From the NCBI GenBank assembly GCA_937862815.1, contig CALMED010000016.1, forward strand, positions 1 through 64,000: 64,000 bases of DNA. The letters run 5' to 3'. Source of the DNA: an uncultured Chitinophagaceae bacterium (lineage in GTDB: Bacteria; Bacteroidota; Bacteroidia; Chitinophagales; Chitinophagaceae). The translations under genes and the position numbers were made by a program. Shown here piece after piece: positions 7,826 to 17,734 of this stretch. Under the pieces are notes generated by a model that had not been told where the DNA came from, searched no databases, and saw nothing but the letters and a program-made list of their open reading frames with translations. How positions within the stretch are numbered: the stretch's first letter is position 1; the number at the start of each line of letters is the position of its first letter.

Positions 7826-8800
7826 ATGGACTTACAGGTGCTTCCCTTTCATGACACCCTTGAACAAACCTGGGACGATTTCATAGAACGCAACAACCGA
7901 AACGCCACTTTTCTTCACAGCCGGCGTTTTTTTAATCACAATCCAGCCAACAAAACAGACGATGCTTCGTTGCTTTTTTATAAAGACACGAAACTGGTGG
8001 CGGTACTGCCTGCCACACTCTCCGGTTCCGGTGGGAACAGGCGCCTGGTATCGCACCCCCGCAGTACCTATGGAGGATACGTACTGGATCCTTCCACGGG
8101 TGTGGAGGAAGCTATTGCGCTGGTAGCGGCCACCATCGCGTTCGCACGGGAACAGGGCGTGGCAGAAATTATCATCAACAACCCCTTCCGCGTGTACCAT
8201 CGCATCCCATCCGATGAAACAAATTATGCCCTCTGGTACCACGGATTTTCGATCCGTTCCCGCAAACTGGAAACCGTTATTCCCCTCCGGGAAGACGCCC
8301 GTTCTTTTTACAACGACAGCACCCTGCGGAGCGTAAAAAAAGCATGGAAAGCGGTCACGGTGGCCGAAACGGATGACTACGAATCGTACTGGAACATCCT
8401 TACGGCCAACCTGCAGGAAAAACACCAGACCGAACCCACCCATACCCTGGAGGAGTTCCGCCGGCTGCTGCAACTGGTGGGCGACGGACAAATCCGTCTC
8501 ATCGGTGGCTTTGCCGGCAGCCACCTGGTTGGTGGCATCGTGTTGTTTGTTACGCATCCCATCACCCTGCATGCGCAATACATTGCATCCGACAATAACT
8601 TCCAGCACCTGCGCCCGATGAACGCCATCATCGATTACCTGGTTGACTGGGGGTACCGCAATGGCTATTCCTACCTCAACCTGGGCACTGCCAACGAAGA
8701 AGACAGTTATGGCATCAACTACGGCCTCTTCCGTTTCAAGGAAGGATTCGGCGGCCGCGGTGTTCTCCGCGAGAGCATGCACCTGAAACTCACTACCTGA
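7826..8800 (+). CDS. FemAB/GNAT-like acyl- or aminoacyltransferase of the polysaccharide locus
   Basis: The protein has 324 residues with the layout of a FemAB-like tandem GNAT fold. The first half contains VAVLPATLSGS and HPRSTYGGYVLDPS. The second half contains RLIGGFAGSHLVGGIVLFVTH, a HAQYIASD segment and a C-terminal YSYLNLGTANEED...GLFRFKEGFGG stretch, which is typical of FemAB-like proteins in exopolysaccharide clusters. Its substrate cannot be read from the sequence. The position between ketoisomerases and the hexapeptide acyltransferase suggests acylation of the amino sugar with something other than acetate, for instance an amino acid. It could equally act on the finished glycan. Confidence 0.75.
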   Translation: MDLQVLPFHDTLEQTWDDFIERNNRNATFLHSRRFFNHNPANKTDDASLLFYKDTKLVAVLPATLSGSGGNRRLVSHPRSTYGGYVLDPSTGVEEAIALVAATIAFAREQGVAEIIINNPFRVYHRIPSDETNYALWYHGFSIRSRKLETVIPLREDARSFYNDSTLRSVKKAWKAVTVAETDDYESYWNILTANLQEKHQTEPTHTLEEFRRLLQLVGDGQIRLIGGFAGSHLVGGIVLFVTHPITLHAQYIASDNNFQHLRPMNAIIDYLVDWGYRNGYSYLNLGTANEEDSYGINYGLFRFKEGFGGRGVLRESMHLKLTT

Positions 8801-8889
8801 CCACTTGCACACCAGCCCGTAATTTGAACTGCTGCACCTGATCTGCCTGACCCTTTCCCCAGCATTTCCAATTACGAATACATACTACG

Positions 8890-9594
8890 ATGAAAACCAA
8901 ACAACTGGTGATTTACGGCATCGGCGAAACCGCCGAAATTGCCTGTGAGTATTTTACCCACGACTCCGACTACGAAGTGGTGGCCTTTACCGCCGACCGG
9001 GACTATCTCTTAAGCAACACCTGCTGCAACCTGCCCGCTGTGGCATTTGAAGAGGTGGATCTCCTGTACCCGCCGGGGAAATTCGAAATCTTCGTTGCCG
9101 CCTCCTTCAATAAACTCAACCGGGTCCGGATGGCGATGTACCAAAAGGCAAAAAGCAAAGGATATACCTGTGCCAGCTACATCAGCAGCAAAGCCTTTGT
9201 GTGGAATACGGCCCACATCGGGGACAATGCCTTTATCCTTGAAAACAACGTTATTCAGCACGACGTCACCATCGGTAACAACGTGAGCCTCTGGAGCGGG
9301 AACCACGTTGGGCACCGAACGGTTGTGGAAGATCATGTGTCCATTTCTTCCCACTGTGTGATCTCCGGCTTCTGCCGCATCGGGAAAGGTTCCTTCCTCG
9401 GTGTGAATTGTACCTTTAACGACAGCATTACGCTGGGCCGCGACAACCTGGTGGGCAGTGGCGCCCTCATCATAAAAAACACCGCACCCGGCTCCCTCAT
9501 GACGGGCAGCCCGGCCAAAGCCTCTCCGGTAACCACCTACCAGTTTTTTAAGCTGGAAGCCGAAACACCTGTAATGGAACAACCTGTAGCATAA
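8890..9594 (+). CDS. NeuD/PglD-like sugar O/N-acyltransferase (left-handed beta-helix)
   Basis: The protein has 234 residues. The N-terminal part (1-90, opening [19 protein letters not shown]) resembles the nucleotide-sugar binding domain of PglD/NeuD acetyltransferases. Residues about 100-215 form a hexapeptide-repeat left-handed helix ([38 protein letters not shown]) ending in the usual [11 protein letters not shown]. Directly upstream of the aminotransferase by 11 bases, it is the best candidate for the QdtC/FdtC-like step that N-acetylates the 3-amino sugar. The acyl donor and position are inferred. Confidence 0.85.
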   Translation: MKTKQLVIYGIGETAEIACEYFTHDSDYEVVAFTADRDYLLSNTCCNLPAVAFEEVDLLYPPGKFEIFVAASFNKLNRVRMAMYQKAKSKGYTCASYISSKAFVWNTAHIGDNAFILENNVIQHDVTIGNNVSLWSGNHVGHRTVVEDHVSISSHCVISGFCRIGKGSFLGVNCTFNDSITLGRDNLVGSGALIIKNTAPGSLMTGSPAKASPVTTYQFFKLEAETPVMEQPVA

Positions 9595-9605
9595 CCCCGA
9601 ACTCT

Positions 9606-10715
9606 ATGGTGAAATTTCTCGATATCCGTGCCATCAACGCTCAATACGCCGCCGAACTGAAACAGGCGGCCGCCGACGTCATCGATTCCGGCTGGTACCT
9701 GCTGGGCGAACGCAACCGCCGGTTTGAAGAAGCGTTGCAGCATTACACCGGCGCTCATTATGCCATTGGCGTAGCCAACGGACTCGACGCCCTGCGCCTC
9801 ATCCTCAAAGCCTACCTGGAACAGGGGGTGATGCAGGAAGGCGATGAAGTGATTGTACCCGCCAACACCTACATCGCCAGCATCCTGGCCATTACTGATA
9901 ACCGGCTGCGGCCTGTGCTGGTGGAACCCGATCCGGATACGTTTAACCTGGATCTGAACCGGCTGGAAGCCCACATCACCCCCCGCACCAGGGCCATCCT
10001 GGTGGTACACCTCTACGGGCGTGTGTGCTGGTCGGACGGCCTGGAACAACTGGCTGCGCAACAGGGCCTGCGCATCATCGAAGACAATGCACAGGCCATT
10101 GGTGCAACATTCAACGGCCGGGCTACCGGCAGCCTGGGCCATGCGGCCGGCTTCAGTTTCTACCCGGGCAAAAACCTGGGCGCCCTGGGTGATGCCGGCG
10201 CCGTTACCACCAACGACCCTGCCTTGGCGGAGCTGGTACGGGCACTGGGGAACTACGGCTCCCGTAAAAAATACGAACACCTGTACCAGGGGCTCAACAG
10301 TCGCCTCGATGAGCTGCAGGCAGCGTTCCTGGAGGTGAAGCTGCGGTACCTGGACCAGGAAAATGAACAACGGCGAAGGGTGGCACAGTTCTACCACGAA
10401 CAGATCCGCAACGAATGGGTACAGCTTCCCGCCCTGCCATCTCCCGAAGCAGAACACGTGTGGCACCTCTTCGTCGTGCGAACACCGCAACGCGAACAGT
10501 TGCAACAGCACCTGGAAGAACAGGGCATCCAGACACTCATCCACTACCCCGTTGCCCCGCACCAGCAACCAGCCTATGCGGCCTGGAACAACCTGCAGTT
10601 ACCCCTCACAGAGCAACTGCACCGCGAAGTGGTGAGCCTGCCCATGAGCCCGGTACTCACGCCTGGTGAACTGGAACAGGTGGTGAGCGCCGTAAACAAT
10701 TTCCGGCCCCGTTGA
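9606..10715 (+). CDS. DegT/DnrJ/EryC1-family sugar aminotransferase (FdtB/QdtB-like)
   Basis: The protein has 369 residues, the full length for PLP-dependent sugar aminotransferases. Landmarks are the [13 protein letters not shown] substrate-binding segment, the VHLYGRVCW stretch, [10 protein letters not shown] with the PLP-pairing Asp, and [14 protein letters not shown] with the Schiff-base lysine at 189. In context with two FdtA-type ketoisomerases it should transfer an amino group from glutamate to C3 of a dTDP-3-keto-6-deoxyhexose. A C4-specific activity cannot be excluded from sequence alone. Confidence 0.92.
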   Translation: MVKFLDIRAINAQYAAELKQAAADVIDSGWYLLGERNRRFEEALQHYTGAHYAIGVANGLDALRLILKAYLEQGVMQEGDEVIVPANTYIASILAITDNRLRPVLVEPDPDTFNLDLNRLEAHITPRTRAILVVHLYGRVCWSDGLEQLAAQQGLRIIEDNAQAIGATFNGRATGSLGHAAGFSFYPGKNLGALGDAGAVTTNDPALAELVRALGNYGSRKKYEHLYQGLNSRLDELQAAFLEVKLRYLDQENEQRRRVAQFYHEQIRNEWVQLPALPSPEAEHVWHLFVVRTPQREQLQQHLEEQGIQTLIHYPVAPHQQPAYAAWNNLQLPLTEQLHREVVSLPMSPVLTPGELEQVVSAVNNFRPR

Positions 10716-10735
10716 TCCGTTACCCCCCCCTACCC

Positions 10736-12220
10736 ATGGAGAAAACCAACTCGTACAAACAAATTATCAAAGCCACCGGTATATTCGGCGGGGTGCAGGT
10801 GTTCAACATCCTGCTTACCATCATCCGCTCGAAAGTGGTGGCCGTATTACTGGGGACAGCCGGTGTGGGTCTCATGGGCATGTTTTCGGCCACCACCTCC
10901 CTTATCGCCTCCATCAGCAACCTGGGCATCGGGTTCAGCGCCGTGCGCACGGTTTCGGAAGCGGCCGCCACCGACAACCGGTCGCTCATCAGCCGCACCA
11001 TCATCACCCTGCGCCGCTGGGCCGTACTCACCGGTCTGGGGGGAGCACTCATCACCCTGGTGCTGGCTCCGCAGCTGAGCGCCTGGACCTTTGGCAACGA
11101 CACCTATACCTGGGCCTTTGTGTGGCTCTCGGCTACCCTGTTCTTCCAGGCCCTCACCAGCGGTGAACTGGCCCTCCTGCAGGGCATGAGGCGCCTGCAG
11201 CACCTGGCCAAAGCCAACGTAATGGGTTCGGTATGCGGATTGCTTGTTTCCCTGCCCCTCTACTACTGGCTGGGCGTGGAAGGCATTGTGCCGGCATTGA
11301 TTGCCACCGCGGCCATCACCTTGCTGCTGGCCTGGCTGTTCAGCCGGAACATACCATACCAGCGGGAACCGTATACCTACCGCGAATCGCTGCGCAACGG
11401 GGTTGACATGGTGAAGCTGGGCAGTGTGGTGATGATCACCGGTTTTGCCGCCAGTGGCATCATGTACCTCATCCGCACCTACATCGGCCGCACCGGCGGG
11501 TTGGAAGAAGTGGGGCTCTATGCAGCCGCCTGGGCCATTCTCAACGGGTATGTAGACATGATCTTCACCGCCATGGGCACCGACTATTTTCCCCGGCTGT
11601 CGGCGGTGCACAGCGATAACAAGGTCATGAACCGGCTGGTGAACGAACAGGCGGAGATCGCCCTGCTCATCCTGGGACCCATCCTCATCCTGATGCTTCC
11701 CACCCTGCCGCTGATCATCCGCATCCTGCTCACCAAAGAATTTCTGCCGGTAAAAGACCTGATCCAGTGGGCCCTTATTGGGATGCTGTTTAAAGCCATC
11801 GCCTGGTCGGTAGCTTTTACCATGCTGGCCAAGGGCGACCGGAAAATGTTTTTTATCTCCGAGCTGAGTTCCAATCTTTTCACGCTGGGAGCGACCCTGC
11901 TTTGCTACCACTACCTCGGCCTCGAAGGCATCGGTATCGCTTTCCTGCTGAGCTACACCTTGTACACTGTGCTGGTACTGTTCATCGCCCGTAACAAATA
12001 CCAGTTCCGGCTGCAGGCGCCCTTACTCCGCATCTTCCTGGTACAGCTGGCCTGCACCACGGCCGCCTTCCTGGTAGCATGGAAACTGGAACCCGTTTAC
12101 AATTATACCCTCACCCCGCTGGTCTTCCTGCTGGCCGGGGCTTATTCGTTGCGGGAACTCAACCAACGGATACAACTCAGTACCCTGTTCGAAAAAATTA
12201 AATCGAAGTTTACCGGATGA
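10736..12220 (+). CDS. Wzx-like oligosaccharide flippase
   Basis: The protein has 494 residues with about 12-14 hydrophobic helices of the MOP (RfbX/WzxE) superfamily. The opening SYKQIIKATGIFGGVQVFNILLTIIRSKVVAVLLG is typical of O-antigen translocases of the WzxE type. I chose the ATG at 10736; an in-frame TTG at 10712 would overlap the aminotransferase and adds only a proline-rich octapeptide. Role: flips the undecaprenyl-linked repeat unit to the periplasm. WzxE-type flippases also lie beside sugar aminotransferases in other bacteria. The gene overlaps the next by 4 bases. Confidence 0.92.
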   Translation: MEKTNSYKQIIKATGIFGGVQVFNILLTIIRSKVVAVLLGTAGVGLMGMFSATTSLIASISNLGIGFSAVRTVSEAAATDNRSLISRTIITLRRWAVLTGLGGALITLVLAPQLSAWTFGNDTYTWAFVWLSATLFFQALTSGELALLQGMRRLQHLAKANVMGSVCGLLVSLPLYYWLGVEGIVPALIATAAITLLLAWLFSRNIPYQREPYTYRESLRNGVDMVKLGSVVMITGFAASGIMYLIRTYIGRTGGLEEVGLYAAAWAILNGYVDMIFTAMGTDYFPRLSAVHSDNKVMNRLVNEQAEIALLILGPILILMLPTLPLIIRILLTKEFLPVKDLIQWALIGMLFKAIAWSVAFTMLAKGDRKMFFISELSSNLFTLGATLLCYHYLGLEGIGIAFLLSYTLYTVLVLFIARNKYQFRLQAPLLRIFLVQLACTTAAFLVAWKLEPVYNYTLTPLVFLLAGAYSLRELNQRIQLSTLFEKIKSKFTG

Positions 12221-13125
12221 AACAAACACAACCACTCGTTTCGGTCATCATTGCCACCTACAACTCGTCGGCCTTCATCCTGGAAGCGCTGGAGAGCGTG
12301 AAGGAGCAGACCTATTCACCCATTGAACTCATTGTTACCGATGACGGTTCACGCGACCAGACTGTGGCCATCTGCCGGTCGTGGATGGACGCCCACCAAA
12401 ACCGGTTTCACAAAGCCATGGTCGTTACCACCCCGGTTAACACGGGTACCTGCCAGAACCTGAACCGGGCCCTGGAACAAGCAGGAGGCGAATGGCTGAA
12501 GTTTTTTGCGGGCGATGACAAACTCTACCCAACCTGCCTTGAACAGTTTGTGGCCGCCACCCGCGAACACCCGGGCGGGGAAGTGTTTTTCTGCAACCAG
12601 CTGGTCAACGGCGCCAGTACACCGGTATCCTCCGAACTGCGTACCTTTTTCAACCTGGAAGCACCGGAACAATACCGCCAGCTGCTGAAAAACAGCATCC
12701 TGCCGGCCGCCTGCAACTTCCTTAAACATACAGCCGTAACACAGGTACGGGCATTTGATGTGGAATACCGGCTGTTCGACGACTACCCCTTCTTCGTGAA
12801 ACTGCTGAAGCAGGGGCATCGTTTTTATCATGTAGACCAACCGCTCGTTTATTACCGCATTCACGAAAACAACGTATCGCACCGGCAGGAGATCAATCCC
12901 GTTTACTTTAACGACATCCGCCTTTTCTTTGAGCGGGTGTACCTGAAAGAACTCTGGCGCAATAGCTTGTACTTTCACCTGCTCCATTATCTCTACCAGT
13001 ATGTGATCCTGGTGCTGGTATCCCGCCGGATGATCCGCACCCACCGCTGGTACGACCGGCTCCTCACCTGGGGCGGCCCGCTATTCTGGAAAAACCGCCT
13101 GGGCAAACGCCTGAACCTGGCCTGA
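12217..13125 (+). CDS. Family 2 glycosyltransferase
   Basis: The protein has 302 residues of a GT-A fold: VSVIIATYNSSAFI at the N-terminus, TDDGSRD (41-47) and the metal-binding GDD (99-101). The C-terminal part is hydrophobic and basic (LYFHLLHYLYQYVILVLV), suggesting membrane association. The start overlaps the flippase stop (ATGA), so translation is coupled. Donor and acceptor are unknown. Confidence 0.9.
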   Translation: MKQTQPLVSVIIATYNSSAFILEALESVKEQTYSPIELIVTDDGSRDQTVAICRSWMDAHQNRFHKAMVVTTPVNTGTCQNLNRALEQAGGEWLKFFAGDDKLYPTCLEQFVAATREHPGGEVFFCNQLVNGASTPVSSELRTFFNLEAPEQYRQLLKNSILPAACNFLKHTAVTQVRAFDVEYRLFDDYPFFVKLLKQGHRFYHVDQPLVYYRIHENNVSHRQEINPVYFNDIRLFFERVYLKELWRNSLYFHLLHYLYQYVILVLVSRRMIRTHRWYDRLLTWGGPLFWKNRLGKRLNLA

Positions 13126-13128
13126 ACC

Positions 13129-14232
13129 ATGCAGGAAAAACACATTCTCCTTTACACCCCTTCCCTGCATACCGGCGGAGGAACCGAGCGCGTTCTGGTG
13201 AACCTCGCCAACGCACTGCAGGAACGGGGGTTCGCTGTTACCATCCTCACCAACAAACAGGGGAGCAGCAACCTGTATCAATTGCACCCGGGTATTCAAA
13301 CAGCATTGTTTGGCTTTGCCGCGCTGCGTGACCGGCATCCCCGCAACCTGTTGTTCAAGATCATCAACAAACTCCTGGGCCCTGCGTTGCTCACCCGTTT
13401 CCTGCGAAAACAGGTGCGCAGGTCCACCCGCTGGATCCTGGGCTTTTCACCGGACATCACCAATGATTGCTTCCGTACTCCCTACCGCGAAAAACTGATT
13501 GCGTTTGAACATTTCCCGTTTGAGCACTACAACCGGTTCGCAAAAGCACAGCAGCAGATACGCCGCAATTTCCCCCAACTGAAACACGTGGTGGTTTTGA
13601 CGGAACACGAAAAGAACGTGTACGAGGGCCTGGGCTGCCGGGTGACAAAGATCCCCAACAGCTATCCGTTCGAACCCGGCACACCCGCTGCACTCGAAAA
13701 TAAAATTGTACTGAGCGTGGGACACTTCAACCAGCAGAAACGACGCGACCTGCTGGTGGAAGCCTGGAGTGCGGTGCATCGGAGACACCCCGATTGGCAA
13801 CTGCACATCGTAGGGAAAGGACCCGATCTGCCGGCCGTGCAGGAACAAATTAAACGACTGGGACTGATGGATTCCATCCGGATCATTGAACCCACCCGCG
13901 CTATACAAACACACTACCAGCAAGCCTCAGTATTTGTACTTTCGTCCGCCTTTGAATCATTTTCCCTGGTGTTGCTCGAAGCAAGGATCTGTGGTGTACC
14001 CTGCGTAAGTTTTGATGTGGTGTGCGGCCCCAATGAACTGATCACACAGGAGCAGGATGGCTTCCTCGTCCGCTTTCCCGATACGGCAGCCATGGCCCAG
14101 GCCATCTGCCAACTGGTGGAAGACAGCCAGCTGCGCATAACCTTCGGAGCCCGCTCCCGGGAAGACGCCATCCGGCGTTATCACCCGGATGCGATTTATC
14201 AACAATGGGAAAATTTGCTGGGCCAACCATGA
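13129..14232 (+). CDS. Family 4 glycosyltransferase
   Basis: The protein has 367 residues of a GT-B fold: N-terminal TPSLHTGGGTERVLVNLANAL, a LSVGHFNQQKRRDLLVEAW domain junction, and the retaining EX7E motif in AFESFSLVLLEA at about 274-282. It starts 3 bases after the preceding stop and its own stop overlaps the next ATG. Adds one sugar of the repeat unit; specificity unknown. Confidence 0.9.
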   Translation: MQEKHILLYTPSLHTGGGTERVLVNLANALQERGFAVTILTNKQGSSNLYQLHPGIQTALFGFAALRDRHPRNLLFKIINKLLGPALLTRFLRKQVRRSTRWILGFSPDITNDCFRTPYREKLIAFEHFPFEHYNRFAKAQQQIRRNFPQLKHVVVLTEHEKNVYEGLGCRVTKIPNSYPFEPGTPAALENKIVLSVGHFNQQKRRDLLVEAWSAVHRRHPDWQLHIVGKGPDLPAVQEQIKRLGLMDSIRIIEPTRAIQTHYQQASVFVLSSAFESFSLVLLEARICGVPCVSFDVVCGPNELITQEQDGFLVRFPDTAAMAQAICQLVEDSQLRITFGARSREDAIRRYHPDAIYQQWENLLGQP

Positions 14233-15458
14233 ACCGGACAACATCCGATCGTTTCACCGATTACCTGCCGCTTTTCTTTTTCATCTGTCTGAGCGGCAAT
14301 CCACTGTTCATTACTGGTAAGTTCCAGAAACCCATCCTGATTGGATTTGCTGTACTCTTTATTGCATATTCGTTGTACTACATTACGGCAAAGGCGGTTA
14401 ACCGGGGATTGGGACTCCTCCTGATTTCAGCAGGGTTTATTTTACTGCTGTCCATGTTCCAGCGCTATGCCCTGGGCTATGTTTCCTATCCCGGCGTTTT
14501 TGCACTGATTCTGAAAATCGCGCTGGGGATGTTTTTGCTCGTGTATTATCAGTGCATTGGGGTGAATCCCTACCACCTCTACATCCGCACACTTTCGTTT
14601 CTCACCAAAGTGAGCCTGCCGCTCTTTGCACTTAACTTTGTGAAATTTTTCGGCCTTCCGCTGGATGTGTACTATACCAAATCGCAGTTTTTTTATACAT
14701 CCTTCGACCTTCCAAAAGAACTCTTGCGCAACTCCGGCATGTTCTGGGAACCCGGCGCATTTGCAGGCTACCTGCTGGTTGCCCTGCTGCTGGTTGTGGT
14801 GTACAACCAGGGTTTTACGCTGCAGCGGTACCGGAAAGAATCCATCTGGATCACCATCGGCGTGGTTTCCACCCTGTCCACCACCGGCCTGGTGGTCCTG
14901 GCATTTATGATCTTGTTCTATGTAAATACCAACTACCACTTTGGTAAATTCCTTCTCCTGCCGATGCTGGCCGTGGGTGGCTATTTTGCCTACAACAACC
15001 TGGAAGTATTGGGAGAAAAAATGGAGGAACAATACAACGAAGCCGCCCAGATGGAGAAAACAGATGTATCGAACACACGCTTCGGTGCGTTGAACATGGA
15101 CCTGCAATACATCACCGACCAGCCCTTCACCGGCAATGGGCTGGACAAGCGCACCCGCTACCGCTTTCATCCCTGGGTAGACGATGACCTGGGGCACGGC
15201 AACGGCATGTCGAACTTCCTTGTGTACTGGGGTATCCCCTTCTTCCTGTTCTGGATGTGGTGCGTGTTCCGGTTTGCCTGGCGTTCATCCGGCAAAGTCA
15301 GTATCGGCCTCGCCTTTGTGTTCCTGCTGCTCCTCACCCTGCAGGGAGAACAGTTTCTCAATTACCCGGTTTTTCTCCTTTTCTTTACGGCCCCGGCCAT
15401 TGACTTCCACTGGGACGATGAACCGTTGGCGGAACTCACCCCCGTTCCGGCCGGCTAA
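14229..15458 (+). CDS. Wzy-like O-antigen/exopolysaccharide polymerase
   Basis: The protein has 409 residues with about ten membrane segments and one large periplasmic loop (about 265-325). The loop holds the TDVSNTRFGALNMDLQYITDQPFTGNGLDKRTRYRFHP region, with the short conserved motifs of O-antigen ligase/polymerase (Wzy_C-like) proteins. The start at 14229 overlaps the preceding stop (ATGA); an in-frame ATG at 14205 exists but lies inside the preceding gene. Being the only polymerase-like gene beside the flippase, it should join the flipped repeat units. Confidence 0.82.
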   Translation: MNRTTSDRFTDYLPLFFFICLSGNPLFITGKFQKPILIGFAVLFIAYSLYYITAKAVNRGLGLLLISAGFILLLSMFQRYALGYVSYPGVFALILKIALGMFLLVYYQCIGVNPYHLYIRTLSFLTKVSLPLFALNFVKFFGLPLDVYYTKSQFFYTSFDLPKELLRNSGMFWEPGAFAGYLLVALLLVVVYNQGFTLQRYRKESIWITIGVVSTLSTTGLVVLAFMILFYVNTNYHFGKFLLLPMLAVGGYFAYNNLEVLGEKMEEQYNEAAQMEKTDVSNTRFGALNMDLQYITDQPFTGNGLDKRTRYRFHPWVDDDLGHGNGMSNFLVYWGIPFFLFWMWCVFRFAWRSSGKVSIGLAFVFLLLLTLQGEQFLNYPVFLLFFTAPAIDFHWDDEPLAELTPVPAG

Positions 15459-15476
15459 AAACGTTACAGCAACCCC

Positions 15477-16715
15477 ATGCGCATACTCTGGATCACCCAC
15501 GAACCCATCCGCCAGTCCGTACTGGAGAGCGGATCATCCAGCGGATTCTGGAAAGAAGCGCTCTACCACCTGCTGCAAGCCGAAAAGGACCTGAAGATCA
15601 GCCTGGCTTACCCGGGAACAGGCTCCTCCAACCCGGAAAAAGGAGTGTACACGTTCCGCTACAGGAACAGCCCCCTGTTCACCGACCTGCCGGCCGTTAC
15701 CCGCGGGGATCTGCATGCGATCATCCGGCAGTGCCGGCCCGACCTGGTACATGTGCACGGTACAGAAATTCCGTACGGTCTGCTGGCAGCCTCCAGCGAA
15801 GTGCCCTTTGTGATTTCGCTGCAGGGATTTATTTCCGAATGGTACCCCGCCATCCTGGGCGATCTCCCCCTGCCTGTTTTACAGCGGCTCCGCACCTGGA
15901 AAGAAAGTATCCTGCGCAACGGCCTCACCGATATGCACCGGCAGTGGTATCACAATGCAGCAGCCGAAATTCGCTGCGTGCAGGCCAACCGGTATTTCAT
16001 CGGGCGGACAGAATTTGATCACGATTTTGTTCGGAAGCATCAGCCGGACGCCACCCTTTTTACCGGCAATGAACTGCTACGGGAGGATTTCTATCAGGCG
16101 CAATGGCAGCTGGCAAACATCAACCGGCACAGCATTTATACCAGTTCCTTTTCCAACCCGGTAAAGGGTTTTCATGTGTTGCTGGAAGCACTCCCCTACC
16201 TGCGGAAAGAATTTCCCGGAGTAAGGGTACTGGTACCGGGCTCCATTTCACCCCGGAGCACCAGCGCCATCACCGGCACCGCCAACAACCGCATTGTGGA
16301 TCATCTCATCCGCAAACACGGGTTGCAGGACCACATTCAGTTCTGCGGTAAACTGGATGGTGTACAGATTGCCCGCATCCTGGAACAAACCCATGTTTTT
16401 GTACTGCCTTCCTTTATGGAAAACAGTTCCAACGCTCTGGGAGAAGCAATGGTAACCGGCACACCGGTGGTTAGCACCCATTGCGGCGGTACGCCTTCCA
16501 TCGTACGCCACGCACAAAACGGACTCGTCTTTCGCCGGGGCGATGCCTGGGACCTGGCGCAGAAAATCGGCGAACTTTTCCGCGACGATGAACAGGCGCA
16601 GCAACTGGCAACAGCCGGACGTTCCTTTGGCCGTCGCTTTCACGATCCCGCAGAGATCCGCAACCAATACAAGCACATCTATCAAAGCATCATCAACCGT
16701 GAACGTACTCTTTAG
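15477..16715 (+). CDS. Family 4 glycosyltransferase
   Basis: The protein has 412 residues. N-terminal RILWITHEPI, then DLVHVHGTEIPYG, a SFSNPVKGFHVLLEAL segment at the C-domain start, and the EX7E motif in FMENSSNALGEAM at about 314-322, then TPVVSTHCGG. Full-length retaining GT-B enzyme. Its last 17 bases overlap the next gene. Sugar specificity cannot be read from the sequence. Confidence 0.9.
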   Translation: MRILWITHEPIRQSVLESGSSSGFWKEALYHLLQAEKDLKISLAYPGTGSSNPEKGVYTFRYRNSPLFTDLPAVTRGDLHAIIRQCRPDLVHVHGTEIPYGLLAASSEVPFVISLQGFISEWYPAILGDLPLPVLQRLRTWKESILRNGLTDMHRQWYHNAAAEIRCVQANRYFIGRTEFDHDFVRKHQPDATLFTGNELLREDFYQAQWQLANINRHSIYTSSFSNPVKGFHVLLEALPYLRKEFPGVRVLVPGSISPRSTSAITGTANNRIVDHLIRKHGLQDHIQFCGKLDGVQIARILEQTHVFVLPSFMENSSNALGEAMVTGTPVVSTHCGGTPSIVRHAQNGLVFRRGDAWDLAQKIGELFRDDEQAQQLATAGRSFGRRFHDPAEIRNQYKHIYQSIINRERTL

Positions 16716-17703
16716 CGACGAAACCTATTCCTACCTCTTCCCCGGCGGCAAGCAGGTGCATGCCCAAAAGCTGTTCCGCGAACTCAACGGCCTGGGCATA
16801 TCCGTTACTTACGAAAACTGGCACGACCCCTCCCTGCGCGGGGATGTTGTGCATTTTTTTGGATTCAACGATGTCTACAAAATCCGTGAACTGAAAAAAA
16901 GAGGCTACAAACTGGTGTACACCCACATCGTGGACGGTCTCACCAACCTTCCAGCCGCCCAACTGATCTATCACCAACTGAAAAACCAACTGATACAACG
17001 GCTTCCCGGCAAGTTCGACAGCATGTTTCCCTGGCGACTGCTACCCCTCTTCGATGCCATCGTGTACATGCATGAAAATGACCGCAGAACCGCCATCCGG
17101 CTCTATGGTGTGGATCCGGCCAAAACACGGGTCATTCCCCACGCGGTGGACGCCCTCGAAACCTGGAACGGACCGGCCACTGCTGCGCCCGAACCCAAAT
17201 ACCTGGTATCGGTGGGCTCCATTGTGGAACGCAAAAACCCGCTTTTTACCGCCCGCCTCTGCCGGAAGCTCAACATTCCCATCCGTTTTATGGGACATCC
17301 TTTTGATGAACAGTCGGATTATTTCCGCGCCTTCCTCCGGGAAGTAGATAGCACCATCGTACGCTACGACGGATTTACAACGGAGGAACAGAAAGCGGAG
17401 ATCCTGAAAAACGCATCCGGCTTTGTGCTGCTCAGCTTTGGTGAGAGCGGGTGTATCTCGGTGTACGAAGCGGCCGCAGCCGGGCTCCCCCTGCTGTTAT
17501 CCGATCTGCCCTGGGCCCGGGGCTATGAAGAACCCCTGCAGTTGTTTCACTGCCCGCCCTCCGATGAATCAAAAGCTGCACAGCAACTGCAGGCATTTTA
17601 CCAGGCGGCCCAACGCGGCAACAGTCCCTCCTTCACCGTGCACACATGGAAAGAAATAGCGGCACAATATGCCGATGTGTACCGCCATGTATTACAGCGG
17701 TGA
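16699..17703 (+). CDS. Family 4-like glycosyltransferase (GTG start)
   Basis: The protein has 334 residues. The similarity to glycosyltransferases begins at VNVLFSDETYSYLFPGGKQVHA, so the GTG at 16699, overlapping the preceding gene, is the likely start; longer in-frame starts would add an arginine-rich segment read from the neighbour's coding sequence. GT-B features: YLVSVGSIVERKNPLF opening the C-domain and the EX7E motif in GESGCISVYEAAAAG at about 248-256. Probably a repeat-unit transferase. Confidence 0.85.
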   Translation: MNVLFSDETYSYLFPGGKQVHAQKLFRELNGLGISVTYENWHDPSLRGDVVHFFGFNDVYKIRELKKRGYKLVYTHIVDGLTNLPAAQLIYHQLKNQLIQRLPGKFDSMFPWRLLPLFDAIVYMHENDRRTAIRLYGVDPAKTRVIPHAVDALETWNGPATAAPEPKYLVSVGSIVERKNPLFTARLCRKLNIPIRFMGHPFDEQSDYFRAFLREVDSTIVRYDGFTTEEQKAEILKNASGFVLLSFGESGCISVYEAAAAGLPLLLSDLPWARGYEEPLQLFHCPPSDESKAAQQLQAFYQAAQRGNSPSFTVHTWKEIAAQYADVYRHVLQR

Positions 17704-17734
17704 TTCCGCAATGCCTATCTTTACAGCCGAACGT

